Origin: Neisseria lactamica
Lineage (GTDB): Bacteria; Pseudomonadota; Gammaproteobacteria; Burkholderiales; Neisseriaceae
Direction of reading: 5' to 3'
Assembly: GCA_001067655.1 (NCBI GenBank)
Contig: JUNU01000211.1
Span: forward strand, 1 to 17,364
DNA length: 17,364 bases
In this document: piece after piece, positions 1-7,018 of the stretch
Numbering within the stretch: the first letter of the stretch is position 1
Layout: every line of letters starts with the position of its first letter
Notes under the pieces: generated by a model
The model's input: only the letters and a program-made list of their open reading frames with translations
What the model was told of the DNA's origin: nothing
The model's database searches: none
Position numbers and translations under genes: made by a program

Positions 1-49
1 TACGGCAAGGCGAGGCAACGCCGTACTGGTTTAAAGTTAATCCACTATA
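1..49 (-). repeat. Partial Correia-type repeat, left end
   Basis: The first 49 bases are the exact reverse complement of 17313-17361. Read on the minus strand the copy begins TATAGTGGATTAAC, the terminal inverted repeat I know from Correia elements (CREE) of Neisseria, followed by an internal hairpin GTACGGC/GCCGTAC. The element is cut by the window edge, so its full length is not visible. CREE membership rests on recalled sequence similarity; the repeat itself is directly visible. Confidence 0.75.
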
Positions 50-182
50 TTTTTTAAAATGGGCAAGTGATACAACTTATCGTAGAACGATACCCCATTA
101 ATCGCAACGCGGAGGCAATGGTTTGGATGGATATCACAAGCGTTGGCGGCTTCTTTGGAAAAATGTTGCCGCGCGTAGGATA

Positions 183-1595
183 TTATGGGAGTTGCTGTTT
201 CCAATGCGCCAGCAGTTGCTTGAGGATTTCAGATTGTTCGTGACCGTCGTTAATGGCGGTTTCGAGCCAACGGCATGCCAAAGCAGTATTGCGGCGGACG
301 CCTGTCCCGTGGAAATAGAGGCAGGCGAGGTTGTATTGCGCCATCGTGTCTTTTTGCTGTGCCGCCTGCGCGAACCATTTGGCGGCTTCGGTATAGTCGG
401 TCTCTGTTCCATGACCGTTGTAGTACATCATGCCGAGATTGGTTTGCGCTTTGCTGTGTCCCAAATCTGCGGCCTGCTGATAGAGCGTTAACGCTTCGGT
501 ATGGTCGGGCGAGCGGTTCAGACCGTAATGGGCGGCAAAAGCCAGCTGATAGAATTGCTCTGCCTGTTGGCGTTGCAACGCGTGTTCTTTGGCTTGGGGG
601 TAGTTTTGCTTATTGTTCAGGGCAATGTCAGCGAGTAGTTTTTGATGTGCGGCAAGATTGCCCAAATCAGCAGCAAGCTGATAGTAATGGCGCGCTTTGG
701 AGGGTTCGGGAAGGATGCCCAGTCCGTAGCGGTAGATATCGCCGAGTAAACGCAGCGCTTCGGGATGATTGCGGCGGGCGGCTGCTTTGGCGTAGCGGCG
801 TGCTTTATCCGTGTCTTTCGGAACATCTTTGCCCAACAGATGAATTTCTGCGAGTTTGGCGTAAGCATCGCTGCTGTTTTGTCTGGCGGCGGTTTCCAGC
901 CAACGGATGGCTTTGTCGGGATGGGTCGGAAGCAGGATTTCCGCAAGGGCGACCTGTGCAGGCGCAATGTTGTCGCTTGCCGCGATGTAGAGGTGTTGGG
1001 CGGCTTGTTCAAGGTCAGGTGCTACGCCTTGTCCGAGCTTGTATTGCAACCCAAGCTGCCAATTCGCCGGCGTAAATCCTTGTTTGGCGGCGAGTTGGTA
1101 AAGCTGGTGTGATTGGGGATAGTCGGGTGGCGAAGTATATTGGCAATGCTGCCCCAAAAAATATAAGGCTTGAGGGTTTTGCTGGCGGGCGGCAAGTACG
1201 GCCCAATCGACGGCTTCTTCGTGTTGACCTGCATCATGATAAGCGCGCATCAGTTTGAGCTGCGCTTCGATGATGCCTGCTTCTGCCAATTCCCGATAGG
1301 AAGGAAGCAGAGTATTGAGCGGCATGCCTTGTGCTTCTTGGATTTGCAGGAGATTGTAGCTGGCGTAGGGATGACCGTCACGCGCCGCTTGTTGCATCAG
1401 GCGTATGCCGGCTTCACGGTTGGCAGGTATGCCTTGCCCTTGCAACAGGCAGCCTGCAAGATGGAATTCTGCTTCCGTATGCCCTTCGTCTGCCGCTTTT
1501 TGCAACAGTGGGACTGCGGCGGCAAAATCGGGCGGATTTTGGGTCATGAATGAGTGAGCTTCCCGGAATAGTGTATCGGCGGTTGTTGTATTCAT
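183..1595 (-). CDS. Sel1-like repeat protein
   Basis: A 470-residue protein made almost entirely of tandem Sel1-like (TPR-type) helical repeats of about 36 residues, e.g. AQTNLGMMYYNGHGTETDY and AQYNLACLYFHGTGVRRNT near the C-terminus. Such repeats form solenoids that bind other proteins; no catalytic domain is visible and the partner is unknown. I chose the ATG at 1595 (MNTTTADTLF), where the repeat-like sequence begins. An in-frame extension to 1763 reads as low-complexity sequence and runs through the hemB terminator. No convincing Shine-Dalgarno precedes 1595, and an ATG at 1688 is the alternative. No signal peptide is seen from this start, so a cytoplasmic location is inferred. It follows hemB on the same strand but is separated by a hairpin, so co-transcription would be by read-through only. 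Confidence 0.85.
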   Translation of the reverse strand: MNTTTADTLFREAHSFMTQNPPDFAAAVPLLQKAADEGHTEAEFHLAGCLLQGQGIPANREAGIRLMQQAARDGHPYASYNLLQIQEAQGMPLNTLLPSYRELAEAGIIEAQLKLMRAYHDAGQHEEAVDWAVLAARQQNPQALYFLGQHCQYTSPPDYPQSHQLYQLAAKQGFTPANWQLGLQYKLGQGVAPDLEQAAQHLYIAASDNIAPAQVALAEILLPTHPDKAIRWLETAARQNSSDAYAKLAEIHLLGKDVPKDTDKARRYAKAAARRNHPEALRLLGDIYRYGLGILPEPSKARHYYQLAADLGNLAAHQKLLADIALNNKQNYPQAKEHALQRQQAEQFYQLAFAAHYGLNRSPDHTEALTLYQQAADLGHSKAQTNLGMMYYNGHGTETDYTEAAKWFAQAAQQKDTMAQYNLACLYFHGTGVRRNTALACRWLETAINDGHEQSEILKQLLAHWKQQLP

Positions 1596-1727
1596 TTTAT
1601 TGTATATGTTTTGAATTTTATAAAACGGACGCTGTAAGTGTTTGTTTGAGAGTTGCGGTATTTTACCAGAAATTACCTGATTATTCATTCCGTTGTAATA
1701 AATTTTGTCGGGCAAATGCCTTAATGT

Positions 1728-1765
1728 AAATGCCGCCGGGCATTTTGTGCAAACCGGCGGCATTT
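1728..1765 (-). terminator. Terminator hairpin downstream of hemB
   Basis: A perfect 12-bp inverted repeat (AAATGCCGCCGG at 1728-1739 with its complement at 1754-1765) with a 14-base loop lies 10 bases past the hemB stop. The downstream T-run on the minus strand is short, so it may be leaky. Confidence 0.6.
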
Positions 1766-1775
1766 TGCTGTCGTT

Positions 1776-2777
1776 TTATTTTTTCAACATCCTTGCCGCT
1801 TCGACGGCGTAATACGTCAGGATGCCGTCGGCGCCGGCGCGTTTGAAGGCGAGTAGGCTTTCGAGTGTGACTTTTTCGCCGTCCAGCCAGCCGTTTTGAA
1901 TCGCGGCTTGAAGCATGGCGTATTCGCCGGAAACCTGGTAGGCGTAGGTCGGTACGCCGAACTCGTCTTTGACGCGGCGGACAACGTCAAGATAGGGCAG
2001 GCCTGGTTTGACCATCACCATATCCGCGCCTTCCTGAATGTCGAGGGCGACTTCATGCAAGGCTTCGTCGGTATTGGCAGGATCCATTTGGTAGGTTTTC
2101 TTGTCGGCTTTGCCTAAGTTGCCGGAACTGCCGACCGCATCGCGGAACGGGCCATAAAATGCGGAAGCGTATTTGGCGGAATACGCCATGATGCGGGTGT
2201 GGATGTGTCCCGCGTCTTCTAGGGCTTCGCGGATGGCGAGGATGCGGCCGTCCATCATGTCGGACGGGGCGACGACTTGTGCACCAGCGTCGGCATGGCA
2301 CAAGGCTTGTTTCACCAAAACTTCGATGGTTTCGTCATTGAGGACGTAGCCGTTTGCATCGGTCAGCCCGTCTTGCCCGTGGATGGTGTAGGGGTCGAGT
2401 GCGACGTCGGTCATGATGCCCAGTTCGGGGAATTTTTCGCGCAGAGTGCGTACGACGGTAGGAACGAGTCCTTCGGGGTTGTAGGCTTCTTCTGCCAATT
2501 CGGTTTTATTTTGGGTAACAACGGGGAAGAGTGCCAACATGGGTATGCCGAGCTTGAGGGCTTCTTCGGCGGTGAACAATAATTTGTCCAGACTTTGCCG
2601 TTTCACGCCGGGCATGGAAGGGACGGCTTCTTCTTGGTTGCTGCCTTCGAGTACGAAGACGGGGTAAATCAAATCGTCTGCGGTCAGGGTATGCTCGCGC
2701 ATCAGGCGGCGGGAGAAGTCGTCTTTGCGCATTCGGCGCATACGGGTGGCGGAAACGTAACGCGGTGGGAAGTTCAT
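1776..2777 (-). CDS. hemB: Porphobilinogen synthase (delta-aminolevulinate dehydratase)
   Basis: The 333-residue enzyme condenses two 5-aminolevulinate molecules into porphobilinogen, the second committed step of heme biosynthesis, in the cytoplasm. Family motifs are intact: the paired active-site lysines are K202 (in YSAKYASAFYGPFR) and K257, the Schiff-base lysine (in MVMVKPGLPYLD). APSDMMDGR lies at 170-178. The metal loop reads DVALDPYTIHGQDG (124-137), the aspartate-rich form known from Pseudomonas-type magnesium-activated enzymes, and lacks the three cysteines of the E. coli zinc type. The start at 2777 (MNFPPRYVSATR) is preceded by AAAGGAC at good spacing, whereas the longer frame begins inside an uptake-sequence hairpin. 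Length is typical. It lies between two hairpins and is probably transcribed alone. Confidence 0.97.
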   Translation of the reverse strand: MNFPPRYVSATRMRRMRKDDFSRRLMREHTLTADDLIYPVFVLEGSNQEEAVPSMPGVKRQSLDKLLFTAEEALKLGIPMLALFPVVTQNKTELAEEAYNPEGLVPTVVRTLREKFPELGIMTDVALDPYTIHGQDGLTDANGYVLNDETIEVLVKQALCHADAGAQVVAPSDMMDGRILAIREALEDAGHIHTRIMAYSAKYASAFYGPFRDAVGSSGNLGKADKKTYQMDPANTDEALHEVALDIQEGADMVMVKPGLPYLDVVRRVKDEFGVPTYAYQVSGEYAMLQAAIQNGWLDGEKVTLESLLAFKRAGADGILTYYAVEAARMLKK

Positions 2778-2824
2778 AATCGTCCTTTGTCCTTCTGGAA
2801 ACAGCTGAATCGGCAGGAGAAATG

Positions 2825-2864
2825 TTTTCAGACGACCTCTTTGCAAGCAGGGGTCGTCTGAAAA
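2825..2864 (-). terminator. Paired uptake-sequence hairpin terminator
   Basis: Two inverted uptake sequences form a 13-bp stem (2825-2837 with 2852-2864) and a 14-base loop between the lipoprotein gene and hemB. The minus-strand product ends in a U-rich 3' arm. The left copy is a full AGGTCGTCTGAA; the right copy matches 11 of 12 bases. Confidence 0.65.
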
Positions 2865-2928
2865 TGGGTTTGCGACAGTTTACGCCGTTTTGGAGGATTA
2901 CTCAAAAATTGCGGATCGTGCCGACAAA

Positions 2929-3657
2929 TCAGTCTTTTACTTTTCTGATGGCTTTGACCGTTTTGGAAATCGAGTCGATTTTGTCGGGTTTGGGCATATT
3001 GCGCTCTTCCTCACGCAAGCCTTGGGCATCCAGCGGCTCGATATTTTTCATGGCTTCGCGGTAGGCGGCAGGACTGAGTTTCTCTTGGGTGATACGCCAT
3101 ACTTTGCGTCCGCCGGTACGCGTTTCCGATGCGGTCCACAAGCCGATTTTGTGGTAATAGAGCAAAACACTTTCGGCAAGGGTTTTCATGTCGGTATTGG
3201 GTCTGCCGCTGCCGATGCTGCGGCCGATACGGTTGTTGCGTTGGTCAACTGCCTGGTCCGCGAGATAACGGCTGAAATAGTTGATTTTCCCTTCGCGGAT
3301 TTTGATGTCGGCAAGGTAGGCATTACCTGCTTCTTCGGCGATTACGTTGTCGAATTGGGAGGTAATGGCAGCTTGCCACAGGGCTTGGCGCACGGCATTA
3401 ACCTGTGTGCCTTTGCCATCTCCGTTGGCAGTATCGTCTAAGCCGCTGCGGTAGGCAAAACGCGTGGCATTGCTGCTGATATTGAAGGAGCCTGTGTCTT
3501 CCATGCCGATGGCTTGCGCCGCCACGGGGTGATTGAGGGCGAATTGGGTAATTTTGCTGCGCCGGGTTTGATCTTCTTCAAAGGTTGTCTGACAGCCGGA
3601 GAGCAAGACGGAAGCAAGTAGGATGTATTTAATATGTGTTTTAAGTTTCTGAGCCAT
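2929..3657 (-). CDS. Putative lipoprotein, DUF6973-like core
   Basis: A 242-residue protein with a type II signal peptide: basic start MAQKLKTHIK, a hydrophobic stretch, and lipobox L-S-G-C with the acceptor cysteine at residue 22. It is therefore predicted to be membrane-anchored, with the mature part in the periplasm or at the outer membrane. The middle, from VNAVRQALWQAAITSQF to AVDQRNNRIGRSIG, resembles the DUF6973 pattern (a helix with R-x-A-x-W-x-A, later D-x-x-N-N-x-x-G-R). In that family the first motif is usually R-H-A; here the histidine is glutamine, so any activity is uncertain. The C-terminus is charged. Its start codon follows a very AT-rich leader with no clear Shine-Dalgarno. 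Function is unknown, and the family link is tentative. Confidence 0.75.
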   Translation of the reverse strand: MAQKLKTHIKYILLASVLLSGCQTTFEEDQTRRSKITQFALNHPVAAQAIGMEDTGSFNISSNATRFAYRSGLDDTANGDGKGTQVNAVRQALWQAAITSQFDNVIAEEAGNAYLADIKIREGKINYFSRYLADQAVDQRNNRIGRSIGSGRPNTDMKTLAESVLLYYHKIGLWTASETRTGGRKVWRITQEKLSPAAYREAMKNIEPLDAQGLREEERNMPKPDKIDSISKTVKAIRKVKD

Positions 3658-3701
3658 AATATGAGTCGTGATAAAAATATTATTTTATTGATAATATACT
3701 G

Positions 3702-3707
3702 ATTATA
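3702..3707 (-). promoter_or_regulatory. Possible -10 box for the lipoprotein gene
   Basis: TATAAT on the minus strand, about 45 bases upstream of the lipoprotein start, in an AT-rich stretch. I see no good -35 at 16-18 bases (TTGCTA lies 20 bases upstream), so this is a weak call. Confidence 0.3.
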
Positions 3708-3785
3708 TAACATATAATTACATATTGTAGCAAAATATTCTTCAGGCGGGCGCTTTATTGTATCAGCGGTCTCTTGCGTTAGGGC

Positions 3786-3836
3786 AAAAGGTCGTCTGAA
3801 ACCGGCTTATGACGAGGCGGTTTCAGACGACCTTTT
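3786..3836 (-). terminator. Paired uptake-sequence hairpin terminator
   Basis: A perfect 19-bp inverted repeat (3786-3804 with 3818-3836, loop 13) built on two full AGGTCGTCTGAA copies lies 16 bases after the stop of the epimerase gene. It ends the minus-strand operon 5601-3853 and ends in a U4 arm. Confidence 0.8.
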
Positions 3837-3852
3837 CGTATGTATGGCTGAT

Positions 3853-4692
3853 TCAACTTTGGCGGGAAAAGTTTTCTGCGGCTAATGGCTCTCTCCCCAG
3901 TAAAGCTGCAAAATCGGAATAATCGGCACACGAACCTTGTTCGAGTAGGGCAAAACTGTTGCGGCTGACGATGCCGTTGCTGAGGATGTTTACCAATGGC
4001 AGCGCAGGGTCAATCAGGCGCAGAGGGATGGGCAGGATACGTTGCAGCGGTTTGTGGTGCAGGGTTAAGCGGAGGGTGGTTAGATATTCTGCCAAGGTCA
4101 GCGTTTGGCTGCCGGTCATATTGATGATGCTATGGTCGGTGTCGGTTTGGACGGCCAGTTTTGCCAAACCTTCGGCAACATCGGCAAGATGTACGGGCTG
4201 TAAGTAAAAGCGTCCGCCTTCCGGCAGTGGAAGTAAAGGGAGGTGGGCTAGTTTGATGAACAGTTCGCAGCTGGTTCCCCCACGCCCATAAACGACGGAT
4301 GGTCGGGCTATGGCAATCGGTATGCCGCTTTGGGCGACGGCATCATCTCCACGTCCTTTGCTGCCGACAAAGTTGATGGGTTGAGATGGGTCGGCACCCA
4401 GTGCGGATAGTTGCACCCAGCGTTTTATGTCTGCTGCTTTTGCCCATGTGGCGAGCTGTTTGGGCGTGCGGTGGTGTACGGTTTCGAGTATTTCGGCATG
4501 ACGGCTCATGATGCCGATGCAGTTGATGAGGACGTCTTGCCCCTCTAATAGACGGCGTGCGGCGGTTTCGTCAGGATGAAGAAAATCGAAGGCGCGGCGG
4601 TCGGGTGTGCAAACTTGGTGACCTTGTTCTTTTAAGATTTGGGCGGTACGGCTGCCGATGAAGCCGCTGCCTCCGAAAATGATGATGTTCAT
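3853..4692 (-). CDS. NAD(P)-dependent epimerase/dehydratase-type (atypical SDR) protein
   Basis: A 279-residue Rossmann-fold protein. The N-terminus has the dinucleotide-binding loop GGSGFIG (residues 8-14) after the first strand MNIIIF, and a second strand DVLINCIGIM near residue 55. This is the atypical, NDUFA9/NmrA-like SDR type in which the usual Y-x-x-x-K catalytic pair is not evident: INFVGSKGRGDDAV occupies the place where YxxxK would be expected. It may bind NAD(P)H as a sensor or a quinone-linked partner rather than be a classic epimerase. Last gene of a three-gene operon: it starts 40 bases after the DUF2269 stop, with an uptake sequence (4716-4727) in the gap. AAAGAAAA serves as a weak ribosome site. 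Substrate is not predictable from sequence. Confidence 0.85.
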   Translation of the reverse strand: MNIIIFGGSGFIGSRTAQILKEQGHQVCTPDRRAFDFLHPDETAARRLLEGQDVLINCIGIMSRHAEILETVHHRTPKQLATWAKAADIKRWVQLSALGADPSQPINFVGSKGRGDDAVAQSGIPIAIARPSVVYGRGGTSCELFIKLAHLPLLPLPEGGRFYLQPVHLADVAEGLAKLAVQTDTDHSIINMTGSQTLTLAEYLTTLRLTLHHKPLQRILPIPLRLIDPALPLVNILSNGIVSRNSFALLEQGSCADYSDFAALLGREPLAAENFSRQS

Positions 4693-4732
4693 GGTTTTTC
4701 TTTATGGTGTTGCTGAGGTCGTCTGAAAATCT

Positions 4733-5215
4733 TTAAATCGGTTTCATTACCATCAGGAAGTAAATCACGATAGTGGCGCAAAAGGCGGGATAGCCCAGCA
4801 ATTCCCAGCGTCTGGCATAACGCCAATAGGGTTCCGGAATGGTGTCTGCGTTTTCTTTATGCACTTGTTCTGCAATCTTTGCCATGCGGATTTGCAGCCA
4901 GACAACGGGCAGCCAGCAAATGCCTGCAAGGATGTATAAACCGAGCGTCATCCATACCCAATTTTGTTCCAGCATGGTGGAAACGGTATAGCCGCGTTCG
5001 TACAGCATCCATAAACCGGACAAGGGTTGGAAAATGACGGCTGGGGTCGTAAACCACCAATCTGCTTTGATGACCCAATGCGATACGACCGACTGCGCGG
5101 CGACCGAACCGCTGCGGTTTGCCCAAAAGAGGTAAAACGCCGTACCAAAACCGGTGCCGACCATTAAGGTAGCCGAGATGATGTGCAGGGTTTTAACGAT
5201 TAAATAGGTGTTCAT
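4733..5215 (-). CDS. DUF2269 family integral membrane protein
   Basis: A 160-residue protein with four predicted membrane helices (about 5-28, 52-73, 85-108, 136-157). The first carries LHIISATLMVGTGFGTAFYLFW, the signature stretch of DUF2269 proteins. The histidine at position 11 in helix 1 is conserved in the family as I know it, and together with W52, W53 and several other aromatic residues could bind a heme or quinone, but that is speculation. The start ATG overlaps the stop of the upstream DoxX-like gene in an ATGA (5212-5215), so the two are translationally coupled. The epimerase follows 40 bases later. Function unknown; the neighbourhood suggests a membrane redox or stress-related complex. 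Confidence 0.85.
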   Translation of the reverse strand: MNTYLIVKTLHIISATLMVGTGFGTAFYLFWANRSGSVAAQSVVSHWVIKADWWFTTPAVIFQPLSGLWMLYERGYTVSTMLEQNWVWMTLGLYILAGICWLPVVWLQIRMAKIAEQVHKENADTIPEPYWRYARRWELLGYPAFCATIVIYFLMVMKPI

Positions 5216-5601
5216 TTTTTATCTCCTACGGATTGATACAGGAAAAATAAAGTAGCCATAATCGGCAGGTTTTTTACCAAAGGCGCAAAAGGGTGCGCCC
5301 ACATTTCGGGTAGCCTGAAGGCAATAATCAAGCTGTATGCCGCGACGATTATCAATTGCATCAGCCATATTGCGGAACGGAAACGAAGTCGGCTGAAGCA
5401 TAAAAAGGCGAAACCGATGTCCAATAGTGAAGCGGCGATTAATGTCGGCCATTGCAACGGATTGGGAATGCCGACCGAATGCAGCAAATCCAATGACATT
5501 TCAGGCATGAAAAACAGAGGTTGGGTACCGCTCCAGAGCCATAGCAGACCCATCGAGTAAGACAGGTAGGCAGGGAGATTGCGTGTAGTGTTGTCGGACA
5601 T
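5212..5601 (-). CDS. DoxX-like family membrane protein
   Basis: A 129-residue protein with four predicted membrane helices and the DoxX-like pattern: LSYSMGLLWLWSGTQPLF at the start, then LLHSVGIP, then LIAASLLDIGFAFLCF. DoxX-like proteins are small membrane proteins, some tied to quinone or thiol redox chemistry; here the role is unproven. AGGA lies seven bases before the start at 5601. It is first in the operon with DUF2269 and the atypical SDR; in other proteobacteria DoxX-like domains are found fused to such SDR proteins, which supports a common function. A TTGACA covered by a copy of the regulator operator lies about 54 bases upstream, so this operon is probably controlled by the GbsR/MarR protein at 6107-6625. 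Confidence 0.85.
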   Translation of the reverse strand: MSDNTTRNLPAYLSYSMGLLWLWSGTQPLFFMPEMSLDLLHSVGIPNPLQWPTLIAASLLDIGFAFLCFSRLRFRSAIWLMQLIIVAAYSLIIAFRLPEMWAHPFAPLVKNLPIMATLFFLYQSVGDKK

Positions 5602-5649
5602 ATTGGTTTCCTATCGGTTTATTTATATATTTAGCCTGTAATTTCTAAA

Positions 5650-5669
5650 ATTTCTGTCAAAAGAGAAAT
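5650..5669. promoter_or_regulatory. Second operator copy over the DoxX-operon -35 box
   Basis: ATTTCTGTCAAAAGAGAAAT matches 18 of 20 bases of the operator at 6653-6672 in front of the GbsR/MarR gene. It is an imperfect palindrome with one mismatch in 8-bp arms. On the minus strand it contains TTGACA (5660-5655) at the same offset as in the other copy, pointing at the DoxX-like gene. A good -10 at 17 bases is not obvious. Confidence 0.65.
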
Positions 5670-5683
5670 ATAAGGGTAAAAAA

Positions 5684-6043
5684 TTAGGCAGGTTCCTGAA
5701 TATCATCCTCCCCCGGAGGATTGGGCAAGCTCAAAACGCCAACAATCAAAGAATAAGTACCGCCTATTACCACGCTGGCTAGGAGGCTGGTGACAAAATC
5801 TGCACCAAACAGTAAAAGGTATAGGCAACCGCATAATGATCCGGTTATGATTGCCCGTATAAGGCCGCGTAAGTCCCTGTATGTAGACGTCAAGCTTAAG
5901 ATCAAACCGCAAATTAGGGCCGGTACGGTAAAGAATAAAGCATAGTAGCCGATACTAAACGCAAAAAATAGCGTAGATGCAGTATAAACGATGATGACTC
6001 TGCCTCTCGGATAGTCGAAATAATCTTCTGTCGAATGCGTCAT
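5684..6043 (-). CDS. Hypothetical small integral membrane protein
   Basis: A 119-residue protein I cannot assign to a family. It has four hydrophobic segments (about 16-34, 36-52, 62-82, 84-105) and an acidic, proline-rich tail (LPNPPGEDDIQEPA), so it should be a four-helix inner-membrane protein. AGGTG five bases before the start codon supports 6043. It lies 63 bases after the regulator gene on the same strand with no hairpin between them, so the two are probably co-transcribed. Its stop is 14 bases from the operator copy that precedes the DoxX-like operon. Its job may relate to that module, but only position suggests so. Confidence 0.7.
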   Translation of the reverse strand: MTHSTEDYFDYPRGRVIIVYTASTLFFAFSIGYYALFFTVPALICGLILSLTSTYRDLRGLIRAIITGSLCGCLYLLLFGADFVTSLLASVVIGGTYSLIVGVLSLPNPPGEDDIQEPA

Positions 6044-6106
6044 AACACACCTATGATTGCGTAAGAGAAACCGGGTTGTGTATATTAAAAACCAATTTGA
6101 TTGGCA

Positions 6107-6625
6107 TCATCGGAAAAATTTCTGTATTCCAGCGCCTATTTTTAAAATTTTCACCATGGTTGAAGTGGAAAGTTTCAGCATTTCATTTGCCCATATGGTC
6201 AGCGTATTGATGAAATCATGGGTTTGCCGGATTCGCTGTTTGGCGGTTTCATTTTCCTGACTAAATTCAGGACTATCGATCAGGCTTTGCAAAAATTGCC
6301 GCGTCGGTTCGATTTCGCGCTGCATGCGCATTTCTGCGATGGTGCGGAACAAAGTCCAGACGTCGTCTGAAGTTTCAAAATGATCGCGTCTGTCGCCCAA
6401 GATATGCACGGTATGCACCAGCCTCAGATTTTGCAGCTCTTTGATGCTGTTGCTGACATTGGAGCGCGCTACGCCGAGCGTTTCGGTAATTTCTTCGGCA
6501 TTCATCGGTCTGCCTAAGATGTAGAGTAGGGCGTGGATTTGCGCAACGGTACGGTTGACGCCCCATTTGGTGCCCATTTCGCCCCAGTGGAGGATAAATT
6601 TTTCAGTGGTCGGATTCAGTTTCAT
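6107..6625 (-). CDS. GbsR/MarR family transcriptional regulator
   Basis: A 172-residue protein with a MarR-type winged helix (about residues 22-85). The helix-turn-helix is PMNAEEITETLGVARSNVSN followed by SIKELQNLRLV, and the wing is HILGDRRDHFET. The C-terminal half is a long helical dimerisation region, and the length fits the GbsR-like branch (COG1510). It should bind DNA as a homodimer. A perfect 13-bp inverted repeat spans its own -35 box, so autorepression is likely, and an 18/20 match lies before the DoxX-like operon. It lacks a Shine-Dalgarno, and the predicted -10 is so close to the ATG that the transcript may be leaderless. The ligand is unknown; some family members sense choline, but nothing here points to that. 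Confidence 0.88.
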   Translation of the reverse strand: MKLNPTTEKFILHWGEMGTKWGVNRTVAQIHALLYILGRPMNAEEITETLGVARSNVSNSIKELQNLRLVHTVHILGDRRDHFETSDDVWTLFRTIAEMRMQREIEPTRQFLQSLIDSPEFSQENETAKQRIRQTHDFINTLTIWANEMLKLSTSTMVKILKIGAGIQKFFR

Positions 6626-6634
6626 AGTGAGGGT

Positions 6635-6663
6635 ATTTTATTTTTGTCTTTTATTTCTGTCAA
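6635..6663 (-). promoter_or_regulatory. Promoter of the GbsR/MarR gene
   Basis: On the minus strand: perfect -35 TTGACA (6663-6658), a 17-base spacer, and -10 TAAAAT (6640-6635). The -10 ends nine bases before the ATG at 6625, so transcription should begin within about three bases of the start codon. The -35 lies inside the operator. Confidence 0.7.
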
Positions 6664-6677
6664 TACAGAAATAAAAG
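6648..6677. promoter_or_regulatory. Operator palindrome of the GbsR/MarR regulator
   Basis: A perfect 13-bp inverted repeat, CTTTTATTTCTGT (6648-6660) with its complement at 6665-6677, separated by CAAT. It covers the -35 box of the regulator gene, the classic position for autorepression. Its core recurs at 5650-5669. Confidence 0.75.
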
Positions 6678-6696
6678 ATTTTTTGAAACAGGTAAA

Positions 6697-6730
6697 AAAA
6701 CAGGCAGGCTGAATTCTGCCCGCCTGTTTT
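6697..6730 (-). terminator. Terminator downstream of the 86-residue protein gene
   Basis: AAAACAGGC (6697-6705) pairs with GCCTGTTTT (6722-6730), with three more inner base pairs beyond one mismatch. The minus-strand transcript ends in U7. It separates the small one-TM protein gene from the regulator promoter. Confidence 0.75.
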
Positions 6731-6757
6731 AAATCATAGATCATTTTTTACGATAGA

Positions 6758-7018
6758 TTATTTTTCCGACTGCTGCTTGTAGTATTCCAGCAGTTGTTTC
6801 GCTTGCAGTAAAGACAGCCCGAAATGTTCGTTGATGTTTTTGAGGTCTGCTGTTTCTTTTCCAGTCAGATTTTGTTCGAGCCATTTCAGATTGTCCGGAT
6901 TGCTTTTGATTTTTTCAAAATACGCCTGCTTACGCTTCCAATTTCGCGACCACACCAGCAGCATGGTGAAAATACATAGCACGATTAAGAAAATATTCGT
7001 GAAAGCCATCATGTCCAT
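6758..7018 (-). CDS. Hypothetical small single-pass membrane protein
   Basis: An 86-residue protein not assigned to a named family. One hydrophobic helix (about residues 5-23) is followed by a basic stretch (RNWKRKQ) and a charged, helical C-terminal part ending in LLQAKQLLEYYKQQSEK. The tail should therefore lie in the cytoplasm, and may bind protein or the membrane surface. GGAG six bases upstream of the ATG at 7018 supports the longer start over an internal ATG at 7009. It has its own strong terminator and faces away from hpnC. Confidence 0.75.
   Translation of the reverse strand: MDMMAFTNIFLIVLCIFTMLLVWSRNWKRKQAYFEKIKSNPDNLKWLEQNLTGKETADLKNINEHFGLSLLQAKQLLEYYKQQSEK

Noticed and set aside
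1..182. Search for a gene at the left edge
   Set aside because: Only the repeat end and short frames without credible signals; a GGAGG before an ATG near 118 leads to a frame antisense to the Sel1 gene.
275..1075. 266-codon plus-strand ORF and its smaller neighbours over the Sel1 gene
   Set aside because: Antisense to a well-supported Sel1-repeat gene, no ribosome site, Cys/Arg-rich composition typical of a shadow frame.
2890..3441. 183-codon plus-strand ORF opposite the lipoprotein
   Set aside because: Antisense shadow. The opposite frame has a clear lipobox and a consistent protein.
6118..6128. Third regulator site (ATTTCTGTATT) upstream of the 119-residue membrane protein
   Set aside because: Only a half-site, located within the 3' coding end of the regulator; not enough to call an operator.
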